Shown here piece after piece: positions 26,192 to 34,598 of a stretch of 64,000 nucleotides of DNA. Source of the stretch: Corynebacterium falsenii. Its GTDB lineage: Bacteria; Actinomycetota; Actinomycetes; Mycobacteriales; Mycobacteriaceae. The stretch spans positions 496,001 to 560,000 of the forward strand of contig JVKJ01000005.1 in assembly GCA_001054945.1 (NCBI GenBank), in the 5' to 3' direction. Made by a program: the position numbers and the translations under genes. The notes under the pieces were generated by a model that saw only the letters and a program-made list of their open reading frames with translations, made no database searches and was not told the origin of the DNA. Within the stretch, counting starts at the first letter, position 1. Every line of letters starts with the position of its first letter.

Positions 26192-26965
26192 AACTCAGCA
26201 ACTTCTTCGGCTTATGAATCAATACGCGCCTACGTGGCGGAGACGACCCGCACGCCTTCCAGCGCTCGCGTGGTGCATGCCGCACTGGAAGCTGCAGAGG
26301 AATTCGGACTCCCCGCCCCTGATGCGATGACGGGCGAATTCATGGAATTCTTAGGTGCTCGAGCCGCGGGAAATTCCGCTCTTACCGGCTCCACTCCTAC
26401 CGCGATCATCATGTCCCCCGCCTGCGGGGTCATCGGACTTCACCTCTTCCGAGGTATGCACAGCGCCATCCTCCAAGCCCAAGAAGCTGGCGAGGACTTA
26501 ACTCCCAAGACGACGGACGGGATGCTCCGCGGGAGTGCGGGCTCACATCCTCGGGCTCACGGTTCCGGCCACATCACGTGCATCGAACCGGAAATTCAGC
26601 ACCAAAAGCTCGCCCGCTCGGCCTTCCAAGCTGATGGAATCCCGAACAATGCGTATCGTTTTCTCCCCTCGGCACCCTTGGATGTCGTGTCTCGGCTGGC
26701 CCAAAATAGCTACGACATCGCCATTGTGGAATGTTCAGTTGAAGACTTCTCCACCACCGTGGAGGCCACCTTGCCGGCGCTCCGCCCTGGTGGCATCTTG
26801 ATGCTCCTGGATTCGTTGATGGACGGCACGGTTCGCGATCGAGACCGCCAGGACCGCCAGATTACGTCGGCCCGGGAAGCGGATGAGGCGATTCGGCGTC
26901 TCCCCGGCGCGGCCGTGTCCCGGCTGCCTCTTGGTGCGGGCTCGACCCTGGTGACCAAGCTTTAA
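26189..26965 (+). CDS. O-methyltransferase family protein
   Basis: A 258-residue protein resembling S-adenosylmethionine-dependent O-methyltransferases of the Rv1220c type, which lie divergent from sigE in mycobacteria and corynebacteria. Visible family features are VVHAALEAAEEFGLPAPDAM near the N-terminus, SPACGVIGLHLFRGM in place of the usual glycine-rich loop, the acidic strand end HITCIEPEIQHQKLAR, and a DIAIVECS strand. The glycine-rich loop looks weak (a typical E-x-G-x-G-x-G is not seen), so cofactor binding is less certain than the fold. Substrate is unknown. The upstream-open frame from 26000 overlaps sigE and is not used. Confidence 0.8.
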   Translation: MNSATSSAYESIRAYVAETTRTPSSARVVHAALEAAEEFGLPAPDAMTGEFMEFLGARAAGNSALTGSTPTAIIMSPACGVIGLHLFRGMHSAILQAQEAGEDLTPKTTDGMLRGSAGSHPRAHGSGHITCIEPEIQHQKLARSAFQADGIPNNAYRFLPSAPLDVVSRLAQNSYDIAIVECSVEDFSTTVEATLPALRPGGILMLLDSLMDGTVRDRDRQDRQITSAREADEAIRRLPGAAVSRLPLGAGSTLVTKL

Positions 26966-27087
26966 CCCCTGCCCTCACGTGCGAACACCCCGCGATTGAC
27001 GGCGATCGCTCGCGCCGACCGGAACATCAACCCACTGGAGGATCAACCTCAGTCTCTACCGAGCGGCTGTTAGAGTCACCGAGGCCG

Positions 27088-28305
27088 CTAGACGACCTCA
27101 TTCTTGCCAATACAGACCACGCCGCCGTGCGAAATAGTGAAGCGTTCCTGGTCGCGCGCGGAATCGACGCCGACAATTTGCCCGTCGGAAATGTGGACGT
27201 TCTTATCCACGATGGCGTGCCGAACGACGGCGCCCTTTCCCACGTGCACCCCGGGCATCAGCACGCAACCCTCTACTGTGGCCCCCTCTTCCACGGTGAC
27301 GGATTCGGAGAGCACGGAGTTCCTGACGGTGCCTGCAGAGATCACGCAGCCCGCCGAAACCATCGAGGACTGAGCAATTCCGCCCTTGACGAACTTCGCA
27401 GGTGGCAAATTGCCATTCTCTGCGGTGTGAATGGGCCACTGTTGGTTGTAGAGGTTGAACACGGGGTTGATACTGATGAGATCCATGTGTGCCTCGTAGA
27501 ACGCGTCAACTGTACCGACGTCCCGCCAGTAGCCCTTATCCCTGTCAGTCTCGCCGGGGACATAGTTCTGCGAGAAGTCATAGACGAAGGCGTCATTCTT
27601 GCCGACGAGGTAGGGAATGATGTCTCCGCCCATGTCGTGCTTAGACTCTTCGTTTTCAGAATCTTCCAGAAGTGCGTTGATGAGAGTTTCCGCCGTGAAC
27701 ACGTAATTGCCCATGGATGCGAAGGCGACGTCCGGATCATCCGGGACGCTTGGTGGGTCCGCGGGCTTCTCGAGGAATTCCTCGATCTTGTTGTCCTCGT
27801 TGGCCTGGATCACGCCAAATGAAGTGGCCTCGTGACGGGGAACCCGCAGGCCCGCCACCGTGACTCCCGCCCCAGATTCAATGTGCGCGTCCACCATCTG
27901 CTTGGGATCCATCCGATAGACGTGGTCAGCGCCGAAAACAATGATGTAATCCGGCTTCTCGTCGTAGACCAAGTTCAGTGACTGCAGGATCGCATCCGCG
28001 GAGCCGGTGAACCACCGCTTTCCCAGGCGCTGCTGCGCTGGGACGGGCGTGATGTACTGGCCCGCCAGGCCGGAAAGTTGCCACGATTGCGAGATGTGGC
28101 GATCGAGAGAGTGGGACTTATACTGCGTCAACACGCAGATCTTGTAGTACCCCGCGTTGACGAGGTTGGACAGGACGAAATCGATGAGGCGATAGTTGCC
28201 TCCGAACGGCACGGCTGGCTTTGCGCGGTCGGCTGTGAACGGGTAGAGCCGCTTACCCTCACCGCCGGCGAGGACAATGGAGAGAACATTCGGGTTGTGC
28301 TTCAC
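27088..28305 (-). CDS. glgC: Glucose-1-phosphate adenylyltransferase (ADP-glucose pyrophosphorylase)
   Basis: A 405-residue enzyme that makes ADP-glucose from ATP and glucose 1-phosphate, the first step of bacterial glycogen and alpha-glucan synthesis. The N-terminal nucleotidyltransferase loop [20 protein letters not shown] (residues ~12-31) includes the catalytic Arg and Lys. [10 protein letters not shown] and the substrate region VEEFLEKP-like ([12 protein letters not shown]) follow. The C-terminus is a left-handed beta-helix ([19 protein letters not shown]). It is divergent from glgA, as in C. glutamicum. Confidence 0.96.
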   Translation of the reverse strand: MKHNPNVLSIVLAGGEGKRLYPFTADRAKPAVPFGGNYRLIDFVLSNLVNAGYYKICVLTQYKSHSLDRHISQSWQLSGLAGQYITPVPAQQRLGKRWFTGSADAILQSLNLVYDEKPDYIIVFGADHVYRMDPKQMVDAHIESGAGVTVAGLRVPRHEATSFGVIQANEDNKIEEFLEKPADPPSVPDDPDVAFASMGNYVFTAETLINALLEDSENEESKHDMGGDIIPYLVGKNDAFVYDFSQNYVPGETDRDKGYWRDVGTVDAFYEAHMDLISINPVFNLYNQQWPIHTAENGNLPPAKFVKGGIAQSSMVSAGCVISAGTVRNSVLSESVTVEEGATVEGCVLMPGVHVGKGAVVRHAIVDKNVHISDGQIVGVDSARDQERFTISHGGVVCIGKNEVV

Positions 28306-28444
28306 ACTTTCACGGTAGCCACAAAACGTTCCGCCTGCCGGGCAACAGCGCTACCCGGACCGTTGAGCCCGACTTGCCGAGTCGTGCCCGGGTGCACGAA
28401 CTCACGTGGAATGCACTCCACCAGCGCGTCTGCCTTCCCAGCGC

Positions 28445-28460
28445 TACAGTAACTGCCATG
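28445..28460 (+). promoter_or_regulatory. Putative leaderless promoter of glgA
   Basis: TACAGT (28445-28450) is followed by 7 nt and the ATG at 28458; no ribosome site lies in between. Confidence 0.5.
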
Positions 28461-29702
28461 ACCTCCTCACCACACGCCGACGGCACGACGGCACAGACGA
28501 ATCCACACAGCGGAAATCCACATGTCGCGATGCTGACCAAGGAATACCCTCCGGAGATTTACGGCGGGGCCGGCGTGCACGTCGCTGAGCTGGTCCGTCA
28601 CATGCGTCAACTCACCCAAGTGGATGTGCACTGCATGGGGGCACCGAGAGACGAAAAGGACGTCTACACCTACGGCGTGGATGCGGAACTAGAGCATGCG
28701 AATGCCTCTCTGAAGACCCTCTCCACGGGGCTGCGAATGGCCAACGCTGTGGGAACAGCCGACGTCGCTCATTCGCACACGTGGTATTCGGGACTCGGCG
28801 GGCATGTGGGAGGGTTGCTCCATGGCATTCCCCACGTGGTCACCGCACACTCGTTGGAGCCGCATCGCCCGTGGAAGCGCGAGCAGTTGGGAGGGGGCTA
28901 CGAGGTGTCCTCCTGTAGCGAAAAGAACGCCATGGAAAACGCCGACGCCGTTGTGGCCGTCTCGGCCAAAATGAAGGAATCCATCATGGATGCCTATCCC
29001 CGCATCGACGCGGATCGAATTCACGTGGTTCTGAACGGTATCGACAGCGAATTGTGGCAACCGCGCCCCACCTTTGAGGCCGCCAAGGAAGAGCTGGGAA
29101 CGTCCTTCCTTGAAGCGCTGGGCGTAGATCCGACCCGGCCCATCATCAGCTTTGTCGGAAGAATCACGCGCCAAAAGGGGGTCCCCCACCTCCTGAAGGC
29201 CATTGCACACATGGATCCAGAGATCCAGGTCATCTTGTGCGCCGGGGCACCAGATACTCCAGAGATTGAAAACGAAGTCACCGAGCTTGTTCGTACGCTT
29301 CGCGAAAGCCGGGATGGAATCTTCTGGGTCAAGGAGATGCTCCCCAAACCCAAGATTCAAGAGGTGTTGAGCGCCTCCGACGTGTTCCTGTGCCCTTCCA
29401 TATACGAGCCCCTGGGCATTGTGAACCTCGAAGCCATGGCATGCGGCACCGCAGTGGTGGCCTCCGACGTAGGCGGTATCCCCGAGGTTGTCGTGGATGG
29501 GCGCACCGGCATACTGGTCCATTACGACGAAAACGACATCGCCGACTTCGAAAAAGGACTTGGAGAGGCCACGAATGAACTAATTCGAGACCGGCACAAA
29601 GCCCACGACTTTGGCCGTTCCGGACGCATCCGTGCAGTTGAGGACTTTAGCTGGAGCAATATTGCAGCCCAAACTCTCAAAGTGTACAGCGCGGTCATGT
29701 AA
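28458..29702 (+). CDS. glgA: Glycogen synthase / maltose-1-phosphate synthase (GT4)
   Basis: A 414-residue GT-B glycosyltransferase. The N-terminus has MLTKEYPPEIYGGAGVHV with the glycine loop for the donor; the C-terminal domain has the GT4 donor-binding segment CPSIYEPLGIVNLEAMACGT (E-x7-E motif). It uses ADP-glucose made by GlgC. C. glutamicum GlgA is described as glycogen synthase, but the close mycobacterial relative (Rv1212c, GlgM) makes maltose 1-phosphate, so the acceptor is uncertain here. The start at 28458 has a TACAGT box 7 nt upstream; an in-frame start at 28374 would overlap the glgC promoter. Confidence 0.93.
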   Translation: MTSSPHADGTTAQTNPHSGNPHVAMLTKEYPPEIYGGAGVHVAELVRHMRQLTQVDVHCMGAPRDEKDVYTYGVDAELEHANASLKTLSTGLRMANAVGTADVAHSHTWYSGLGGHVGGLLHGIPHVVTAHSLEPHRPWKREQLGGGYEVSSCSEKNAMENADAVVAVSAKMKESIMDAYPRIDADRIHVVLNGIDSELWQPRPTFEAAKEELGTSFLEALGVDPTRPIISFVGRITRQKGVPHLLKAIAHMDPEIQVILCAGAPDTPEIENEVTELVRTLRESRDGIFWVKEMLPKPKIQEVLSASDVFLCPSIYEPLGIVNLEAMACGTAVVASDVGGIPEVVVDGRTGILVHYDENDIADFEKGLGEATNELIRDRHKAHDFGRSGRIRAVEDFSWSNIAAQTLKVYSAVM

Positions 29703-29725
29703 TTTCCACTGGTATAGATGGGCAT

Positions 29726-31639
29726 ATGCAACAGCCCGCACCACATACCCTGTGCGCCGGCATTCGCCCGGAGCTGCACGTGACCGCCGAGACCGGCACG
29801 TTGGAGGCTCCAGCAGGTGCCATTCTCGCCGACGGCGCGCTCCATGTTTTCCACCAGTTCCGCCCCACCCCACACGAAGGTGCGCGGTGGGCTCACCAAT
29901 TCGCTTCCGACGTTCCCTACGACTGGGACATACAGGACGACGTCCTCGCTCCCGAGGGCGATGAACTCGACGTTCTCGCCGGTTCTGCCCTACCGATCAT
30001 GGACAAGGACGGCACCGAAGGGGTCGAATTCTACTTCGTCTCCACCACTGCCGATGGTCAGCGGCAATCCGATCAAGACGGTGCGGCGCCACGCTCGGTT
30101 CACCCTGACCAGCAGGATTCCACGTCGAAGCGCGGTGCAGACACGGCAATGGCGTCCCCAACAGCGACCGCGACCCCATCCTTGAACGACCAGGTCTTCG
30201 AAACGAACCGTCACGCAGCCCAGCCGGGGACGGCAGACGTGGAGGACCCCGACGACGGCACTGCGCACGACGAACGCCAGACCAGTGACTCCACCAAGAA
30301 CTTCGACGAAAAGTTGCCTGGAAACCAGGACCGATCGGGCCAGCTCACCGGGTACGAGGCCCCAAAGCATGCCAATGGCTGCACCTGCGATGAATGCGGC
30401 AAGCCCGGTCGCTCGTGGGAGGACCGCGACGACGAACTCGCGGCGCAACGAAACCGAGATCAACCAATTGGCAGCGCGATCTTCCATTCCGAGCGCGGAC
30501 CCCGAAGCTTCACCATCCAACGGGCGCGCATCCTGAACTTAGAGGTTCAAGATGAGATCTCCGACGATCCCAAGATCGTGGATAAGCATGTCGAGCGCCT
30601 AGGACCCATCGACATCATCGACCCGGAGGGACTGGTCAACTCCCTGGTGACCCCGTCAGTCATCAAGGATGACGACGATTCCTGGACGATGATCGCGCTC
30701 AACCTCCTGGGTGAGACGGATGCGGAGATCGTCATTCTTCGCTCAGAGGACCGCCAGACTTGGACTGTTCAGGGCGTGCTGTCCACGGAGGGAGATGCTG
30801 GCCTCCCCGACGCTCGCCCCTTCGCGCCCCGCCTCGCGCGGATGATTGATAAGGGGACTGACGCGCCTAAGGACGTCATTTTCATTACGTACCCGGGCAC
30901 CGATGAGGAGCCACACGAGATCGCCGGATACCTCGTCGGCGAGATCAAGGGAACGACCTTGCACGTCGACCGTGGGTTCACGGTGCTCGATCACGGCCAT
31001 GACTTCACCCGGCCCCGCGTAATCCAGGCAGACACTCCGGTGATGTTCGGGCTCGTCGGCGCTCACCCTGATTTTGGTGGACAGTGGGCGAATTGCTTGA
31101 GCTCGCCAAGGTTCCTCACCTTAGAGAATGGGTTCCTCTATCAGCACATCGTGGGGACTCCGACCGCCGTGCAGAGCTTTTCCGGGTGCGCGATGCTGTG
31201 GGCCGCGCGTTTGGACGCTGCGGATGGCAGCATTGAGCTGAACGTGACGGATCGAATGGGCAACTCCATCGTCCAGATCAATTACGAGAAGGATAGGGTC
31301 TCCCTGACCAGGAAAGATAGCGAGACGAAGTCCGCAGAGCTTACGAATGAGGACGCCGACACGTTAACGATCTTCCTCGATGGGCCGATGTGTGAGGTTT
31401 TCGCGGATGGCGGTGCTGCCACCCTGACTAGTTCTTTGCCTGTGCAGGATCAGATCCACGAGGTGAATGTGAGAACCACCGGTGAGGCACGGGTGGTCGC
31501 CAGCATGTTCACCGCTGGCAAGGAAATCCAGAGGGCGCACGCGGGATTGACCACCCCGGAAGGCCAGGAGGAATTCATGGCCGAGGCGCTCAAGGCCGAC
31601 CATGCCATGGCGGCACAGCGAAACGATTCAGACAGTTAA
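29726..31639 (+). CDS. GH32-like beta-fructosidase homologue with degenerate active site
   Basis: A 637-residue protein related to glycoside hydrolase family 32. GH32-like segments are GALHVFHQFRP (residues ~37-47), DHGHDFTRPRV, QWANCLSSPRFLTLENGFLY and a C-terminal beta-sandwich ending FLDGPMCEVFADGG. The usual nucleophile motif NDPNG aligns with EAPAG (residues 27-31), so the catalytic Asp is Ala28. The second motif, RDP, aligns with FAP (Ala367). An insert of ~130 acidic, low-complexity residues (~105-240) contains a cysteine cluster, CTCDEC, near 218. There is no signal peptide. Its place after glgA is conserved in C. glutamicum. It may be a carbohydrate-binding or structural protein; activity is doubtful. 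Confidence 0.75.
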   Translation: MQQPAPHTLCAGIRPELHVTAETGTLEAPAGAILADGALHVFHQFRPTPHEGARWAHQFASDVPYDWDIQDDVLAPEGDELDVLAGSALPIMDKDGTEGVEFYFVSTTADGQRQSDQDGAAPRSVHPDQQDSTSKRGADTAMASPTATATPSLNDQVFETNRHAAQPGTADVEDPDDGTAHDERQTSDSTKNFDEKLPGNQDRSGQLTGYEAPKHANGCTCDECGKPGRSWEDRDDELAAQRNRDQPIGSAIFHSERGPRSFTIQRARILNLEVQDEISDDPKIVDKHVERLGPIDIIDPEGLVNSLVTPSVIKDDDDSWTMIALNLLGETDAEIVILRSEDRQTWTVQGVLSTEGDAGLPDARPFAPRLARMIDKGTDAPKDVIFITYPGTDEEPHEIAGYLVGEIKGTTLHVDRGFTVLDHGHDFTRPRVIQADTPVMFGLVGAHPDFGGQWANCLSSPRFLTLENGFLYQHIVGTPTAVQSFSGCAMLWAARLDAADGSIELNVTDRMGNSIVQINYEKDRVSLTRKDSETKSAELTNEDADTLTIFLDGPMCEVFADGGAATLTSSLPVQDQIHEVNVRTTGEARVVASMFTAGKEIQRAHAGLTTPEGQEEFMAEALKADHAMAAQRNDSDS

Positions 31640-32505
31640 GCCCGCTCGAGGCGCGTGATTGTTGCTCGAGCGGTGACCTCCATCGTCTCTGGAAGTCGTG
31701 CAATCCGCTCCTGGAGCACCTCTGGGTGAATATGCCGCGCCGATGGGCTCATGCCAATTTGAGCGGCGATAGATGCCTGGTCAAGATACAGGGGGAACGC
31801 CAGCTGCTCTGGCTCCTCAACCACTCTGAGGTGGCCGGAGGCCTGCTGAATCATGCGGTCGACCTTTCCCCTCTCCACGTCCATGATGCCCAGCGGCTCG
31901 CGCAGTTCCCCGAGGTGGCCCACGCTAGCGGTAAGCACAACGACCTGGCCCTTAGGCTTCAGGATGCGTGCAAACTCGGCAGCGTTTCGAGGTGCGAAGA
32001 CCACCATGATGGCATCTACACTTTCATCGGCGATGGGCAGCCGAGACCAGGCATCGGCGACAACGGCGCCGATCTTCGGGTGAGCGTGCGCCAACCGCTT
32101 TGCTGCAGCTGTCGACACGTCGATCCCGACGCCTCGGGAATTATGAATCGTATCCAGGGTGTGGGACAGGTAGTAACCAGTACCGGCGCCGATCTCGACG
32201 ATTCCGGGACCGGCATCCTCTGCGACCCCAGCATCATCCAACACCTGTTCCACGTGATGGGTGACAGATTCCACAAAGGGAGCAAAGTGTCCACCCGAAA
32301 GGAATGTTTCGCGAGCATCAATCATGTCCGCAGAGTCGCCGGAATACCGCAGCCCTGAGCCATCAGCGAGTGTCACATAGCCTTGTCGGGCGATGTCATA
32401 GGAGTGCCCAGACTCGGAGACGAGCGTGCGCCACTGGTCACTTCCAGCTCGCAGTGCAGTTCCATCACTGGGATCGGCCAGCAGATCAATGACGTCGGAC
32501 AGCAT
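31636..32505 (-). CDS. rlmA: 23S rRNA (guanine-N1)-methyltransferase family
   Basis: A 289-residue methyltransferase resembling RlmA/RrmA, which methylates a guanine in helix 35 of 23S rRNA. The S-adenosylmethionine loop is GIVEIGAGTGYYL near residue 108, followed by GVGIDVS and a motif-IV-like AIMVVFAPRNAAEFAR. The zinc finger at the N-terminus of E. coli RlmA is not intact: the expected cysteines are missing (LLADPSDGTALRAGSDQW). The ATG at 32505 has AGGAGG 11 nt upstream. Its 3' end overlaps the convergent GH32-like gene by 4 nt. In Gram-positives, relatives (RlmA-II/TlrB) affect macrolide response. Confidence 0.82.
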   Translation of the reverse strand: MLSDVIDLLADPSDGTALRAGSDQWRTLVSESGHSYDIARQGYVTLADGSGLRYSGDSADMIDARETFLSGGHFAPFVESVTHHVEQVLDDAGVAEDAGPGIVEIGAGTGYYLSHTLDTIHNSRGVGIDVSTAAAKRLAHAHPKIGAVVADAWSRLPIADESVDAIMVVFAPRNAAEFARILKPKGQVVVLTASVGHLGELREPLGIMDVERGKVDRMIQQASGHLRVVEEPEQLAFPLYLDQASIAAQIGMSPSARHIHPEVLQERIARLPETMEVTARATITRLERA

Positions 32506-32540
32506 GAGGCGGAAACCTCCTGATTGGAGTGCAAAAACAG

Positions 32541-32555
32541 TGGTTAGTATAACCA
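32541..32555. promoter_or_regulatory. Operator-like palindrome over the rlmA -10 box
   Basis: TGGTTA-GTA-TAACCA is a perfect inverted repeat with a 3-nt spacer. On the minus strand its centre contains TATACT (32551-32546), a near-consensus -10 box for rlmA, 41 nt before the ATG. A repressor bound there would block initiation. I cannot assign a regulator family. Confidence 0.5.
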
Positions 32556-32610
32556 ATAACCTACGGACTTCGGGCACCAGCACCACCGTTGAGCAGGGCC
32601 CGGCTTCGTT

Positions 32611-34170
32611 TTAGCTACGCAGCCATTGCACCAGGGTGCGAGCGCCGAAACCGGTGCCCAGCGGTGTCACTTCGTCGAAGGTCGTTTCGGAGCGCCCCGG
32701 CCCCGCGATGTCCAGGTGCATCAGAGGCACGTTGCGCGTAAATCGGCGCAGGAACATCGCTGCGGTGGTCGCCCCTGGACCGGATGGGGTCTGCTTCACG
32801 TCCGCAACCTTCGAGTTAATGGAGTCCTCCAGATAGGCCGGCTGCGGCATGGGCCACCAGTTCTCCCCTACGACCGCGCCCCGGCGCGCGAGCTTGACCG
32901 CGCTGGACCATTCACTGGTGAAAACCGCTCCAGTGCGCAGCCCCAGGGCGACCTTCGCAGCGCCCGTCAAGGTCGCCAAGCTCACCATCATGGCTGGTTT
33001 AAATTTCTTCGCTCCATAGCTCAGCGCATCCGCCAGCAGGAGCCGCCCCTCGGCGTCTGTGTTCCCAATCTCCGACGTAATACCGCCGAAGTGCTCGACC
33101 ACATCCCCCGGTCGATACGAGCGACCCGAGACCATGTTCTCCGCCGTCGGAATCAAAGCCACGACCTTCCGCGGGATCTGCGCCTGCGCCACAGCTCGAA
33201 AGGCAGCGATCACCGAAGCGCCGCCGGTCATATCCGTCATCATCGAGGCCATGTTGGACGCGGGCTTCACGTTGATCCCGCCGGTATCGAAGGTCACTCC
33301 CTTGCCCACGAGAACAAGGGAATCCTTCTTCCGGGCGATCCCAGCTTTCTCGGGATCCCAGACAAGTTCGATCAGCGCCGGTGGATTTTCCGAGCCCTTC
33401 CCCACTGCCAAGATCCCGCCGAAGCCCTTCGCCTCGAGCCACTCGGCGTCGCGGATCTTCACCTTCACGCCCTCGATGCTGCCTACCAGCTTCTTGGCTT
33501 GCTGCGACAGCCACTCCGGTGTCTTCACGTTGCTCGGCATGTTCGCCAGGTCCTTGGACAGGCAGGTCGCCGCGCCCAATACCGCACCGTACTCCACGGC
33601 CTGCGCCAGCCCCTTTGCATGGCTGCTCTTGGTTGCGGACGTCGAACCAGCAATCGAGAGGTGGATGTTCCTGGTCCGAGCGGGTTGGCGTCTATTAGAG
33701 GACACAAAGGTGTGCCCGCCCACGGTGAGGCCGATGACCAGGGATCTAATCTGCGACGCGCTCGTTTTCGCCGGCAGTTCAACTTGAAGCACGTGCTTCT
33801 TCGCCTTCACGGGGTGCCCAGCGATGACAGTATTCACGCGTCGCACCAGGTGTGCACCTGCGGTGCGCCAGCCGTCGTCGAGGAAGTCCTTTCCCTCCGT
33901 CAAGTCGATTCTTCGTTGGGGTTCGGTGGGTAGGGTTGCCACCCAGGTGCCGTCCGCAGCTAAATCCACGGTCGCAGCCTTCGTGGAGCGATCTGCGGTT
34001 CCGCGGAGCTCTTTCGCACTCTGTTCGCCTGCCCCGCGTTCCCCGGCGCCTCGCTTCCCCGGGACTACCCGCGCTGCGATAACTTCCGTCCCCTCGATGG
34101 GATCCCCGAAGGTCACGGTAGGGACAGCTTGCGGAATGGACGGCACGAAATTAGGTGAGAGGGTACTCAA
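32611..34170 (-). CDS. pepA: Leucyl aminopeptidase (M17)
   Basis: A 519-residue M17 aminopeptidase that removes N-terminal residues from peptides in the cytoplasm. The N-terminal ~170 residues are the poorly conserved macro-like domain and contain an Arg/Gly-rich insert (GKRGAGERGAGEQ). The C-terminal catalytic domain shows the two-metal signature VGKGVTFDTGGINVKP near residue 292 and NTDAEGRLLLADAL near residue 373, the family's active-site motif. Length is normal for actinobacterial PepA. It is followed upstream by a DivIVA-domain gene 27 nt away on the same strand. Confidence 0.93.
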   Translation of the reverse strand: MSTLSPNFVPSIPQAVPTVTFGDPIEGTEVIAARVVPGKRGAGERGAGEQSAKELRGTADRSTKAATVDLAADGTWVATLPTEPQRRIDLTEGKDFLDDGWRTAGAHLVRRVNTVIAGHPVKAKKHVLQVELPAKTSASQIRSLVIGLTVGGHTFVSSNRRQPARTRNIHLSIAGSTSATKSSHAKGLAQAVEYGAVLGAATCLSKDLANMPSNVKTPEWLSQQAKKLVGSIEGVKVKIRDAEWLEAKGFGGILAVGKGSENPPALIELVWDPEKAGIARKKDSLVLVGKGVTFDTGGINVKPASNMASMMTDMTGGASVIAAFRAVAQAQIPRKVVALIPTAENMVSGRSYRPGDVVEHFGGITSEIGNTDAEGRLLLADALSYGAKKFKPAMMVSLATLTGAAKVALGLRTGAVFTSEWSSAVKLARRGAVVGENWWPMPQPAYLEDSINSKVADVKQTPSGPGATTAAMFLRRFTRNVPLMHLDIAGPGRSETTFDEVTPLGTGFGARTLVQWLRS

Positions 34171-34197
34171 GGCGACATTCTCCTGCGGGATCGCAAA

Positions 34198-34497
34198 TTA
34201 GGAAACTTCCTTATATTTACCAAGTTCTTCCTCCAGCTGAGAGACTCTTTGCGCAACCCGCTCCAGGTAGGCATCCACCTCGGCCGGCGTGTATCCCCGC
34301 AAGGACTGAGAGAAGGCCACGTCGCCAATCGATTGAGAGGTGATTTCCGAATTGTGGATGTAGTCCCAGTGCCGTTGCTTGGCCAGTCCCGCGGAGACGG
34401 GCGGCAGCTCCTCGCCGCGGCCGAAAATAGCGCTCATGGTCACCATGAGCAGCGCACCGGCGATCGCCGCGACCGCGATGGAGAAGAACCAGTACAT
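34198..34497 (-). CDS. DivIVA-domain membrane protein
   Basis: A 99-residue protein with one N-terminal membrane helix (FSIAVAAIAGALLMVTMSAIF) and a C-terminal DivIVA-type segment (SLRGYTPAEVDAYLERVAQRV) leading into a short coiled coil. It resembles the small DivIVA-domain protein of the Rv1209 position in mycobacteria. Such proteins may attach to curved membrane at poles or septa. I chose the ATG at 34497, just before the helix; the frame is open to 34593 but the upstream part is Arg-rich and unlike relatives. Confidence 0.8.
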   Translation of the reverse strand: MYWFFSIAVAAIAGALLMVTMSAIFGRGEELPPVSAGLAKQRHWDYIHNSEITSQSIGDVAFSQSLRGYTPAEVDAYLERVAQRVSQLEEELGKYKEVS

Positions 34498-34598
34498 GGT
34501 TGCTAGGTTACCCACGCCGAAATGTTCCGGTGGGTGGGGGGCAGCTCGTCTAGGGGTAGGGACGCCACCGCGCCGGCGCCGTGTCATGCCCACGACAA

